Source: Bacillota bacterium (GTDB lineage: Bacteria; Bacillota_A; Clostridia; Lachnospirales; WQUN01). From it: a stretch of 14,807 bases of DNA. Every line of letters begins with the position of its first letter. Positions within the stretch are counted from its first letter, which is position 1. Positions 1 to 6,055 of the stretch are shown one piece after another. Both the position numbers and the translations under genes were made by a program. Below the pieces are notes generated by a model. The model was not told where the DNA came from, searched no databases, and worked only from the letters and a program-made list of their open reading frames with translations. The stretch covers positions 1 through 14,807 of the forward strand of contig WQTQ01000178.1 of assembly GCA_009786175.1 (NCBI GenBank), given 5' to 3'.

Positions 1-306
1 GAGTTTGAAGAGGTTGTGGGAGTATGCGGGCTTTATACCACGCCTGATACACAACACGATTCCGTTTGGCTAAATTGGCTTTGTGTGGACCCAAACTACA
101 GAAAGCAAGGTATTAGGCGCATGTTATTGGAAACGGCTATTAAGCAGGCAAAAGCCACGGGTAAAAAGTTCCTGTGTTTGTTTACTTCAGACGACCCAAA
201 CGAGGCGGCTGCGCAAAAGTTGTATGAAAAATATGGCTTGAAAATTGTGAGAAAAGAGAAGGATTCTACACATATGACTTTTTATCGCACGCTGCGTCTG
301 TATTAG
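1..306 (+). CDS. GNAT-family N-acetyltransferase, 5'-truncated by window edge
   Basis: The reading frame is open from base 1 to a TAG at 304-306, so only the last 101 codons are here; the GTG at 16 is internal and is not needed as a start. The visible part is the C-terminal half of a GNAT fold: a hydrophobic strand (VWLNWLCVDP) leads into an acetyl-CoA pyrophosphate-binding loop, RKQGIR, and its helix, followed by a second strand (KKFLCLFTS) and the typical NEAAAQKLYEKYGL helix-turn. GNAT enzymes move acetyl from acetyl-CoA to an amine of a small molecule or protein; the substrate cannot be told from this. It is first in a co-directional run and lies 14 bases before the next GNAT gene, so the two are probably co-transcribed. 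Confidence 0.85.
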   Translation, partial: EFEEVVGVCGLYTTPDTQHDSVWLNWLCVDPNYRKQGIRRMLLETAIKQAKATGKKFLCLFTSDDPNEAAAQKLYEKYGLKIVRKEKDSTHMTFYRTLRLY

Positions 307-320
307 AAAGGACAGTTACT

Positions 321-827
321 GTGTTTAATTTATCCGACCCAAATAATCTGCGCACACAGCACATTCAATTGCTAAACAGCGAAAACATTGACCTGTTGGT
401 TAACTTGGAACAAAACGCGCGCCTTACCGAACCGGAAATCTTCATCGATAATTTTGACGCCTGCGCGTTCAAAACAAACATGAAAAACGCTCTAAACAAT
501 CCACTATTCTCGTCTGCAAGGTGTATGATGTGTATTACCGATAAAGGCCAAACAATTGGGCGGTTGGACTTTGCCATAATCCCTAGTTTTTCCTTCGGCA
601 CTAATTTGCAAGTGTACGTAGACTGGGTGTACGTACTTAAAGAGTTTAGGCAGCAAGGCGTCGCGAAGGTGTTATTCAGTGAAATGGAAGCCTATATCAA
701 AAAAATTGGTATAAGCGAGTATTTCCTGTTAACGGCGGAGAATAGCGAAGCCCAAAAGTTCTATCGCAGCTTTAATTTTGCAGGGGCCGAAATTGAGAGA
801 CAAGAAATTCTGAGAAAATACATATGA
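321..827 (+). CDS. GNAT-family N-acetyltransferase
   Basis: 168 residues, GTG start at 321. The purine-rich AGAAAGGACAG at 305-315 is a plausible ribosome site, and no ATG lies at a comparable position. The N-terminal half (residues 1-90) is divergent. Residues 97-130 hold the acetyl-CoA-binding motif A: a hydrophobic strand ending in VYV, then RQQGVA (110-115) and a long helix. NSEAQKFYRSFNF (141-153) is the usual motif B helix that closes the acetyl-CoA site. The length is normal for a single-domain GNAT. The stop overlaps the ATGA at 824, and the next gene encodes a kinase that also modifies small molecules, suggesting a shared detoxification or resistance role (inference). The acceptor substrate is unknown. 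Confidence 0.85.
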   Translation: MFNLSDPNNLRTQHIQLLNSENIDLLVNLEQNARLTEPEIFIDNFDACAFKTNMKNALNNPLFSSARCMMCITDKGQTIGRLDFAIIPSFSFGTNLQVYVDWVYVLKEFRQQGVAKVLFSEMEAYIKKIGISEYFLLTAENSEAQKFYRSFNFAGAEIERQEILRKYI

Positions 828-844
828 TAAAGAGGATGATAACA

Positions 845-1735
845 ATGCTAAACGTACAGCTACATGAAATACCCGGCTATGATAACTTCGCAACCCTTCA
901 GCCTATTTTGGAAGGTGGCTCCGGCGAAGATAAGTACCGGGTCATCACCAAAACAGGCGAGCAGATGTTTTTGCGCATAGGTGTCTGTGCCGACAGTATA
1001 CAAAACCATAAAAAGCATATCCTTGCGGAGACACTGGACATCCCAATTGCGCGGACAATCGACTTTGGCGTGTTTGGCGACAACGTCCACTACTACTGGC
1101 TGCTTACCTGGCTGGAGGGTACAAGCGCGTTTGACCTTCTGCCAACTTTAGATGACGCAGGCCAGTTTAATTTGGGTGTAAAAAGTGGCACGCTTTTGCG
1201 CAAAATACACTCCCTTCCCATTACGGAACCCATTGAACCGCTGCAGGAATGGCTTGGGAGACATATCGATTTCTTTACAGAAGAAGTGCGAAAAAAACAC
1301 GGGCACAACTCAAAAATCCATAACAACATAATCGCGTATATACATGATAATAAAGATATTTTGCGCACGCGGCCCCAAACATTTTTGCACGGGGATTTTG
1401 GCTTGTCCAATTTAATTGTTACGCCAAGCGGCGACATTGCCCCAACAGATTTTAGTTACAATTTACGCTCGTATGGCTACCCGCCTTTGGAAATGTCAAA
1501 TTTTTATGAAACGGGTGCAACAACGCCTTATACGTCCGGTCAAGTATGGGGCTATTTTAATGGAAGTATCCCCAAGGATTTTTGGCATGAGTATTTATTT
1601 GGGGAAGCATATCTGGCACTTATAATTTTTGCAACGCGAAAAGACGAGAGTTGGACTGACTATATCGAGAATTGGTACAGCGAACGGGTTGCGAATGCTG
1701 TGGATGTTATTCCGCAGTGGTACGTAAAAAAATAA
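845..1735 (+). CDS. APH-family phosphotransferase (aminoglycoside/choline kinase fold)
   Basis: 296 residues if translation starts at the ATG at 845, which has AGAGG at 831-835. Two other in-frame ATGs exist at 824 (overlapping the previous stop as ATGA, but with no ribosome site) and 836. Counting from 824, the kinase features are the nucleotide-loop region GGSGEDKYRV (31-40), FLRI with the position normally held by lysine (49-52), the catalytic loop HGDFGLSN (189-196, catalytic Asp 191, metal-binding Asn 196) and TDF (Asp 209, the second metal ligand). This pattern defines the APH/choline-kinase superfamily, which phosphorylates hydroxyls of aminoglycosides, macrolides, choline or homoserine. 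The substrate is not deducible. It is coupled to the upstream GNAT gene and followed by an inverted repeat. Confidence 0.85.
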   Translation: MLNVQLHEIPGYDNFATLQPILEGGSGEDKYRVITKTGEQMFLRIGVCADSIQNHKKHILAETLDIPIARTIDFGVFGDNVHYYWLLTWLEGTSAFDLLPTLDDAGQFNLGVKSGTLLRKIHSLPITEPIEPLQEWLGRHIDFFTEEVRKKHGHNSKIHNNIIAYIHDNKDILRTRPQTFLHGDFGLSNLIVTPSGDIAPTDFSYNLRSYGYPPLEMSNFYETGATTPYTSGQVWGYFNGSIPKDFWHEYLFGEAYLALIIFATRKDESWTDYIENWYSERVANAVDVIPQWYVKK

Positions 1736-1743
1736 AAGATTCA

Positions 1744-1828
1744 CTCACAGAGACACAGAAAAAAGCAGAGACATGGATAAAGGCATTAAATTCAATTGTT
1801 TTCTCCGTGAACTCCGTGTCTCTGTGAG
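1744..1828. repeat. Long-loop inverted repeat between two modification genes
   Basis: CTCACAGAGACAC at 1744-1756 is exactly repeated as its reverse complement, GTGTCTCTGTGAG, at 1816-1828, with 59 bases between. Pairing can continue inward imperfectly (a GA...TC step and GAGA/TCTC near 1772 and 1802). The right arm also contains short near-tandem units: CTCCGTGA, CTCCGTGT, CTCTGTGA. The element fills nearly all of the 119-base gap between the kinase gene and the GNAT-fusion gene. From memory, CACAGAGACACAGAG-type arms occur as dispersed intergenic repeats in many unrelated bacteria; this could not be checked here. There is no T-run after the right arm, so it is not a standard terminator. Confidence 0.7.
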
Positions 1829-1854
1829 AAAAAATAACCGAAAGAAGGATTCCT

Positions 1855-2742
1855 ATGATAAAGCTACATACAAAACGCCTGATAATCCGCGACCCAATAG
1901 AATCGGATTTACAAGACTGGCACCGCTTGTTTTCTAACCCGCAGGGGATGTACTACCTAGATGACATTATGACCCATTCCTTGGAGGAAAGTCGGCAAAA
2001 CCTAGAAACCGCCATTGCGGAATCGCAAAACTCAAACCGTATGAAATATTTTTTTTCTATTGAACACAAAGAAACCGGCGAGTTTATCGGCAGCATTGGC
2101 TACACCGTAACGGAAGTTACACCACCGGGCATGCACGTAGGCGCGGGGTATTTTCTTTTGCCGGAACATCACGGCCATGGTTACGCAACCGAAGCAATGA
2201 AGGAAATTGTCCGATTTGCCTTCGAAGATAACGGCGTGTATCGGTTAAATTCCGGCTGCCTGGCAGAAAACCGCGCGTCCGAGCGGGTACTGCAAAAAAG
2301 CGGGCTAATTAAAGAAGCGGAGCGAAAGCAGTACACGTGGCATGATGGCCGCATGAAGGACAGGGTAGAGTACAGATTGCTAAAAGACGAATATTTCAAT
2401 TATTGGTACGCTTTAGACACCTTGGTTGCCAAAACCACATTGCAAATTGACAGGCCTAAAGGGTCTGCGCACCCCCGCTACCCAGAGTTTATTTACCCTA
2501 TAAATTACGGCTGCCTGGAAGGCACAACCGCAATGGACGGCGGCGGCATAGATGTATGGCAGGGCAGCGACCCTGCCCAAAAACTTGACGCGATAATGTG
2601 CATTGTTGACCTGACTAAAAATGACTCGGAAATAAAGCTGCTTATTGGCTGCACAGAAGAGGAAAAGCAGCTGGTTTACCAAGTCCACAACGAAACAGCA
2701 GTTATGAAAGGCATATTAATAAGGCGGGAGAATTTCCAATGA
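1855..2742 (+). CDS. GNAT acetyltransferase fused to inorganic-pyrophosphatase-like domain
   Basis: 295 residues; ATG at 1855 with AAGGA at 1845-1849. Residues 1-178 form a RimJ/RimL-like GNAT: TKRLIIRDP near the start, motif A HGHGYATEA (106-114), and AENRASERVLQKSGL (137-151). Residues 182-295 resemble a small family-I soluble inorganic pyrophosphatase: IDRPKGSAHP (198-207), YPINYG (214-219), DGGGIDVW (228-235) and IKLLIG (260-265). In E. coli pyrophosphatase the equivalent loop is DGDPVD with three metal-binding Asp; here the middle one is Gly 230, so classical activity may be reduced or altered. The second domain begins directly after the GNAT end with FNYWYALD, as though a start Met had become Phe. 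The 3' end overlaps the next gene by four bases (ATGA). Confidence 0.85.
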   Translation: MIKLHTKRLIIRDPIESDLQDWHRLFSNPQGMYYLDDIMTHSLEESRQNLETAIAESQNSNRMKYFFSIEHKETGEFIGSIGYTVTEVTPPGMHVGAGYFLLPEHHGHGYATEAMKEIVRFAFEDNGVYRLNSGCLAENRASERVLQKSGLIKEAERKQYTWHDGRMKDRVEYRLLKDEYFNYWYALDTLVAKTTLQIDRPKGSAHPRYPEFIYPINYGCLEGTTAMDGGGIDVWQGSDPAQKLDAIMCIVDLTKNDSEIKLLIGCTEEEKQLVYQVHNETAVMKGILIRRENFQ

Positions 2743-3653
2743 ACATACCCAAAGATACACGCCAAGGGCTGTACAAATACCTAGGCGACAAGGCTGACGA
2801 ATTTTTACTACAGGCCAACGCTCGGTTAGAAAAATACACTCAAATATGGCAGTTAACCAACATATCTTTCATGCCTACAAATACGATTAACCTGCTGTTT
2901 TCTTGTGAATCCGCCATATACGGTCCATGCGTTCTAAAAATATGCATACCCGGGCCGGAAGTAGCTACGGAAGTTAGCTGCTTGCTGGCATACGACGGCA
3001 AAGGTTATTGCAAGCTGTGGGCATACAACCTGTCCGATGATGTATTGTTGCTGGAACGGGTAATGCCCGGCAGTCAAATGTGGGCGGTAACAGACTATAA
3101 AGAGCGGGCACGGCTTATGGCACTAACTGTAAAAGGCTTGCCCATACCGTGGAATAAACAGCATAATTATCCCACCTATATTTCCTGGATGGAGAAAATA
3201 CACCATACCCTTACAGCCATGGGCGGTCTGGAAGATATTTTGTTTTATCTACGTAAAGCCATGGAGATACACACAGAGTTAAAATTACGGTACACTCAAC
3301 CCTGCCTGCTTCACGGCGACTTGCACCAGGAAAATATGCTGCTCAACTCCAATGGCGGCTACACAATAATCGACCCCAAAGGCGTTGTAGATATTCCGGT
3401 AATGGAGACAGCGCGGTTTTTACTGAACGAAACCCCTTGTGACGAAAGCAAAATCCGCGAAATGACTGCCATAATGAGTCCCATCACCGGCTTTCTAAAG
3501 GATGATATTTTAAAATGCCTTTTCATAGACGCGGCCCTGGTCAATAGTTGGTGTATGGAAGAGCACTACCCTACCCCGCAGGCATTTGAGAAAGCAAAAA
3601 ATGAAGCAATTGAAACATGCAAATTTGTGTACGGGCTGGTGAACCATGATTGA
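2739..3653 (+). CDS. APH-type kinase, streptomycin 6-/hydroxyurea phosphotransferase-like
   Basis: 304 residues. The ATG at 2739 overlaps the upstream stop (ATGA), indicating translational coupling. Kinase features: VLKI with the likely ATP-contacting Lys 67, hinge-like LLERVMPG (104-111), catalytic loop LHGDLHQEN (191-199, Asp 194) and metal-binding IDPKGVVDIPVME (211-223, Asp 212). The IDPKG-V signature and size fit the APH(6)/hydroxyurea kinase group (Pfam APH_6_hur) better than the DFG/DF-type kinase upstream. Members phosphorylate streptomycin or hydroxyurea, but most are untested and the natural substrate may differ. The N-terminal third is weakly conserved. It overlaps the next gene by eight bases, so five modification enzymes and the peptidase look like one transcription unit. 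Confidence 0.8.
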   Translation: MNIPKDTRQGLYKYLGDKADEFLLQANARLEKYTQIWQLTNISFMPTNTINLLFSCESAIYGPCVLKICIPGPEVATEVSCLLAYDGKGYCKLWAYNLSDDVLLLERVMPGSQMWAVTDYKERARLMALTVKGLPIPWNKQHNYPTYISWMEKIHHTLTAMGGLEDILFYLRKAMEIHTELKLRYTQPCLLHGDLHQENMLLNSNGGYTIIDPKGVVDIPVMETARFLLNETPCDESKIREMTAIMSPITGFLKDDILKCLFIDAALVNSWCMEEHYPTPQAFEKAKNEAIETCKFVYGLVNHD

Positions 3654-4320
3654 CTACATCTTAAAACGCTGCAGGCGTAAAACTTTGGCAATTTATGTCC
3701 GCAACGGTCAAGTGGAAGTTCGCGCCCCAATGGGCCTGCCAAAGGCGGAAATTGACAAGTTTGTAGCTGTAAAGCAAAATTGGATAACAGAGAAGCTGGC
3801 CACCGAGCAAGAACGGTTTGAAAGAAAAAAAGCCTTCAGCCTCAACTATGGCAGCGAAATACTTGTGCGGGGTGTTCCTTATCCAATTGTACCAATAACC
3901 CACGCCCGACCGGAGCTGGACGGGAAATGTGTTTACATCCCCGCCAACCTAGATCCCGCGCAAATAAAAAATGCCTGCATAACTGCTTACCGCCACATTG
4001 CCCAAAGCCTGTTAACCGCAAGAACCGCAGAGTACGCCAAATTAATGAGTGTGGAACCGGCCTCCGTTAGCATAAGTTCCGCCAAAGGCCGCTGGGGAAG
4101 CTGCTGCGCGTGTAAAAAAATTACATTCTCTTGGCGGCTTATAATGGGAAGCGATGACGTAATTGACTATGTAGTCGTACACGAACTGGCGCATATTTTG
4201 CAAATGAACCACTCGAAGGAATACTGGGCAATTGTAGAAAGTGTGCTGCCGGACTACAAACAGCGCAGAGCGCGCTTGGCGGAATTGCAGCGGCGTATTG
4301 CGGCAGAAGATTGGGATTAA
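3646..4320 (+). CDS. SprT-like/DUF45 (YgjP-type) zinc metallopeptidase
   Basis: 224 residues; ATG at 3646 lies inside the end of the upstream gene (eight-base overlap). The C-terminal half carries the DUF45 signatures: KGRWGSCCACKKITFSWRL (147-165), the zinc site HELAH (179-183; His 179, His 183 as ligands, Glu 180 as base) and the third ligand His 189 in MNHSKEYW. An N-terminal beta-rich part (1-100) also matches the family layout, and the length is usual. No signal peptide or membrane segment is seen, so it is cytoplasmic. YgjP-type proteins are putative proteases related to SprT/Spartan, often found with DNA-related genes; a DNA glycosylase follows 68 bases later. The substrate is unknown. 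Confidence 0.88.
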   Translation: MIDYILKRCRRKTLAIYVRNGQVEVRAPMGLPKAEIDKFVAVKQNWITEKLATEQERFERKKAFSLNYGSEILVRGVPYPIVPITHARPELDGKCVYIPANLDPAQIKNACITAYRHIAQSLLTARTAEYAKLMSVEPASVSISSAKGRWGSCCACKKITFSWRLIMGSDDVIDYVVVHELAHILQMNHSKEYWAIVESVLPDYKQRRARLAELQRRIAAEDWD

Positions 4321-4335
4321 AAACAGAGTGAAATT

Positions 4336-4362
4336 CAACCGGTAGGATTTCCTTACCAGTTG
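4336..4362 (+). other. Hairpin in leader of DNA glycosylase gene
   Basis: CAACCGGTAGG (4336-4346) pairs with CCTTACCAGTTG read backwards (4352-4362): four outer pairs, one C-A mismatch, six inner pairs including one G-U, and a five-base loop. It lies 26 bases before the glycosylase start and 15 bases before its CGGAGG ribosome site. No T-run follows, so a normal terminator is unlikely; it may be a leader or mRNA-processing structure between the peptidase and glycosylase genes. Function is unknown. Confidence 0.4.
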
Positions 4363-4388
4363 GGTTTGCATATATTTCGGAGGTATTA

Positions 4389-5006
4389 ATGTCGGAAACA
4401 TATTTCATATACGGCGAAGTAGAACTTGCTCATCTACGCAAAAAATGCAAAAAGCTTGCGGCTCTTATAGACCGGGTGGGCATGATAAAACGCCCGGTAA
4501 ACCCCAATCCTTTTTCCGCCCTTGTAGAAAGCATAGTTGCCCAGCAAATTTCTACCAAGGCGGCGGCTACGGTTACGGCCAGGCTGCGGGAATTATCTGC
4601 AATGGACGCAGACAGGCTTAACGCGCTGTCTGCGGAAGAAATTCAGGCCTGCGGCATGTCCATGCAAAAGGCGGGCTACATCAAAAATATTGCCGCGGCG
4701 GCTGTTACCAAAGCAGTGGATTTTGACACTCTCGCGGACAAAACCGACCGGGAAATTATTGATGCCTTGGTAAAAATCAAAGGAATTGGCGTATGGACGG
4801 CAGAAATGTTATTAATTTTTTCACTTACGCGCCCAAATGTGGTAAGCTATGGTGACTTAATAATCCGCTGCAGTATAATGCAACTGTACGGCCACAAAGA
4901 ATTGCCCAAAGAGCGTTTCATGCGATACGCAAAAAGGTACGCACCATACGGTTCCGTAGCATCGCTGTATTTATGGGCACTTGCTAACCTTACTGCCTGT
5001 CCATAA
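4389..5006 (+). CDS. AlkA-like DNA-3-methyladenine glycosylase (HhH-GPD superfamily)
   Basis: 205 residues; ATG at 4389 after a strong CGGAGG at 4378-4383. HhH-GPD features in order: PFSALVESIVAQQISTKAA (41-59), the helix-hairpin-helix IKGIGVWTAEMLLIF (130-144) and the catalytic Asp 156 in YGDLIIR. There is no Lys at the bifunctional-glycosylase position next to the hairpin and no C-terminal iron-sulphur cysteine set, so it should be a monofunctional AlkA-type enzyme. Such enzymes excise alkylated purines to start base-excision repair. It is shorter than E. coli AlkA (about 280 residues) because it lacks the N-terminal domain, as in many Gram-positive members. Its last 17 bases overlap the end of the opposing transporter gene. 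Confidence 0.88.
   Translation: MSETYFIYGEVELAHLRKKCKKLAALIDRVGMIKRPVNPNPFSALVESIVAQQISTKAAATVTARLRELSAMDADRLNALSAEEIQACGMSMQKAGYIKNIAAAAVTKAVDFDTLADKTDREIIDALVKIKGIGVWTAEMLLIFSLTRPNVVSYGDLIIRCSIMQLYGHKELPKERFMRYAKRYAPYGSVASLYLWALANLTACP
4931..4949 (-). terminator. Weak candidate terminator for the transporter gene, inside the glycosylase gene
   Basis: Read on the - strand, GTATG-GTG-CGTAC (4949-4937) can form a five-pair hairpin with one G-U, followed one base later by TTTTT (4935-4931). It lies about 40 bases past the transporter stop. The stem is short, so this is only a suggestion. Confidence 0.25.
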
Positions 5007-5952
5007 TAAGACGGCATACAAGCTTATTAAGGGGTACAATAAACCAAATAAGAACAAGCATGGTAACGGTGTTAAACACAACATGAAAAACGGACATTTG
5101 TATAACCGGGTCGCTTATCAACCCTTGGTACCACGGTACAAGAACACCTTGCAGCGGCCAAACAATTGCCATAAAAATAAACGCCCCCAGTAAGTTAAAC
5201 AGTACATGAAAAAACCCTACTCGCTTCGCGTTTCTGTTACCTGCAAGCGACGCGATTACAGCGGTAAAACTTGTACCCAAGTTCGCACCGATTACAATGA
5301 AAATAGCCGATTCAAACTGCAGCAGTCCGCTTGCAACCATGGCCACGCTAATCCCTATTGCCGCAGAAGAGGATTGTATCAACGCGGCAAAAACTGTACC
5401 TATAAGAAATAACCATAGCGGAAATGTAACTCTGCTAAATACCCCTTCAAAAAAATTTACAATAATTTCGTTACTGCCCAGGGCGGAACTCATCATACCC
5501 AAGCCGACAAATAAAAGGCCGAATGTAATAAAAATATCTGCGATTTCAACTACTTTTTCTTTTCTTGCGGCAAGCCGCATTGCCGCACCAACAAAAACAA
5601 GAAACATTATAAAATATCTGATTCTGAATGTGGAAAACACAAACAAAAGCGATGTTAAGCTGCTGCCGATGTTTATGCCCATAACTAAGCCTGTAGCCTG
5701 AAATAGTGTTAACATACCGCAGCCGGCCAAGCTAATAATAATTACGGTTGTTGGAGTAGAAGATTGGGTTATCCCTACCATGCCTATGCCCAAGCCTACA
5801 TTGGTAAACCGGTTTTTGCCTATTTTTTTGAAAAGCCTGTTTAGTTTTTCTGACGGTTTGCCAAATATTTTTGCAAGCATAACAATGGCAAACAAAAACA
5901 CCCCAACACCAATAAATAACTCTAAAACAGAAGTTGTAACATCCCAAAACAT
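4990..5952 (-). CDS. Na/Pi-cotransporter-family membrane protein (NptA-like, no PhoU domain)
   Basis: 320 residues from the ATG at 5952, which has AGGGTGG five bases upstream; an in-frame TTG at 5970 precedes the ribosome site and is rejected. The protein is almost wholly hydrophobic, with about eight membrane segments arranged as two related halves. Each half has the family QSS motif, ITQSSTPTT (61-69) and LIQSSSAAIG (191-200), followed by GINIGSSLTS (92-101) and GANLGTSFTA (222-231). These mark the Na/Pi-cotransporter family (PF02690), which couples sodium entry to phosphate uptake; substrates of bacterial members vary. The C-terminal PhoU-like regulatory region of longer homologues is absent. 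It is divergent from lysA and shares the twin-palindrome control region. Its 3' end overlaps the glycosylase gene tail to tail. Confidence 0.88.
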   Translation of the reverse strand: MFWDVTTSVLELFIGVGVFLFAIVMLAKIFGKPSEKLNRLFKKIGKNRFTNVGLGIGMVGITQSSTPTTVIIISLAGCGMLTLFQATGLVMGINIGSSLTSLLFVFSTFRIRYFIMFLVFVGAAMRLAARKEKVVEIADIFITFGLLFVGLGMMSSALGSNEIIVNFFEGVFSRVTFPLWLFLIGTVFAALIQSSSAAIGISVAMVASGLLQFESAIFIVIGANLGTSFTAVIASLAGNRNAKRVGFFHVLFNLLGAFIFMAIVWPLQGVLVPWYQGLISDPVIQMSVFHVVFNTVTMLVLIWFIVPLNKLVCRLIMDRQ

Positions 5953-5979
5953 GAAATCCACCCTTTGCAAAAATATAAA

Positions 5980-5995
5980 GTTAGCTTGAACTAAC
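5980..5995. promoter_or_regulatory. Operator-like palindrome, copy 1 (GTTAG-N6-CTAAC)
   Basis: GTTAG at 5980-5984 and CTAAC at 5991-5995 are perfect inverted arms six bases apart; one further A/T pair (5979/5996) extends them. It falls at about the transcription start of the transporter promoter. An identical arm pair with the same spacing is centred 24 bases away at 6004-6019. Two identical sites suggest a dimeric repressor; the regulator is unknown. Confidence 0.6.
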
Positions 5996-6001
5996 TACGC
6001 A

Positions 6002-6030
6002 ATGTTAGCACAGGCTAACTTTTTCGTCAA
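6002..6030 (-). promoter_or_regulatory. SigA-type promoter for the Na/Pi transporter gene
   Basis: On the - strand the -35 box TTGACG (6030-6025) and -10 box TAACAT (6007-6002) are separated by 17 bases, with TGC just before the -10 (extended -10). Transcription would begin near 5995, leaving a leader of about 43 bases. Operator copy 2 lies between and over the two boxes. Confidence 0.65.
6004..6019. promoter_or_regulatory. Operator-like palindrome, copy 2 (GTTAG-N6-CTAAC)
   Basis: GTTAG at 6004-6008 and CTAAC at 6015-6019 with six bases between; here an inner C/G pair also matches (GTTAGC-ACAG-GCTAAC). TTTTT follows on the + strand, so it could act as a short hairpin terminator, but no + strand transcript ends here. 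Overlap with the spacer and -10 box of the transporter promoter makes a repressor site more likely. Confidence 0.6.
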
Positions 6031-6055
6031 GACTAAATTTTAAGGAGATACTTAA

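Noticed and set aside
824..844. ATG at 824 as start of the first APH-type kinase
   Set aside because: It overlaps the upstream stop as ATGA but has no ribosome site, whereas AGAGG precedes the ATG at 845. It remains possible through coupling.
1744..1828. Inverted repeat as a terminator or an insertion sequence
   Set aside because: A 59-base loop and no following T-run argue against a terminator; no transposase or target duplication is visible.
5005..5028. AATAAG/CTTATT hairpin after the glycosylase as its terminator
   Set aside because: Twelve-base loop, A/T stem and no T-run.
5206..5701. Open frames on the + strand opposite the transporter gene
   Set aside because: They lack ribosome sites and family features and mirror the membrane protein coding sequence, which has clear QSS repeats.
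5953..5970. TTG start at 5970 adding six residues to the Na/Pi transporter
   Set aside because: It lies upstream of the AGGGTGG ribosome site that fits the ATG at 5952.
6004..6025. GTTAGC-ACAG-GCTAAC plus TTTTT as a terminator
   Set aside because: No + strand transcript ends here, the stem is only six pairs, and an identical arm pair lies next to it without a T-run; an operator explains both.
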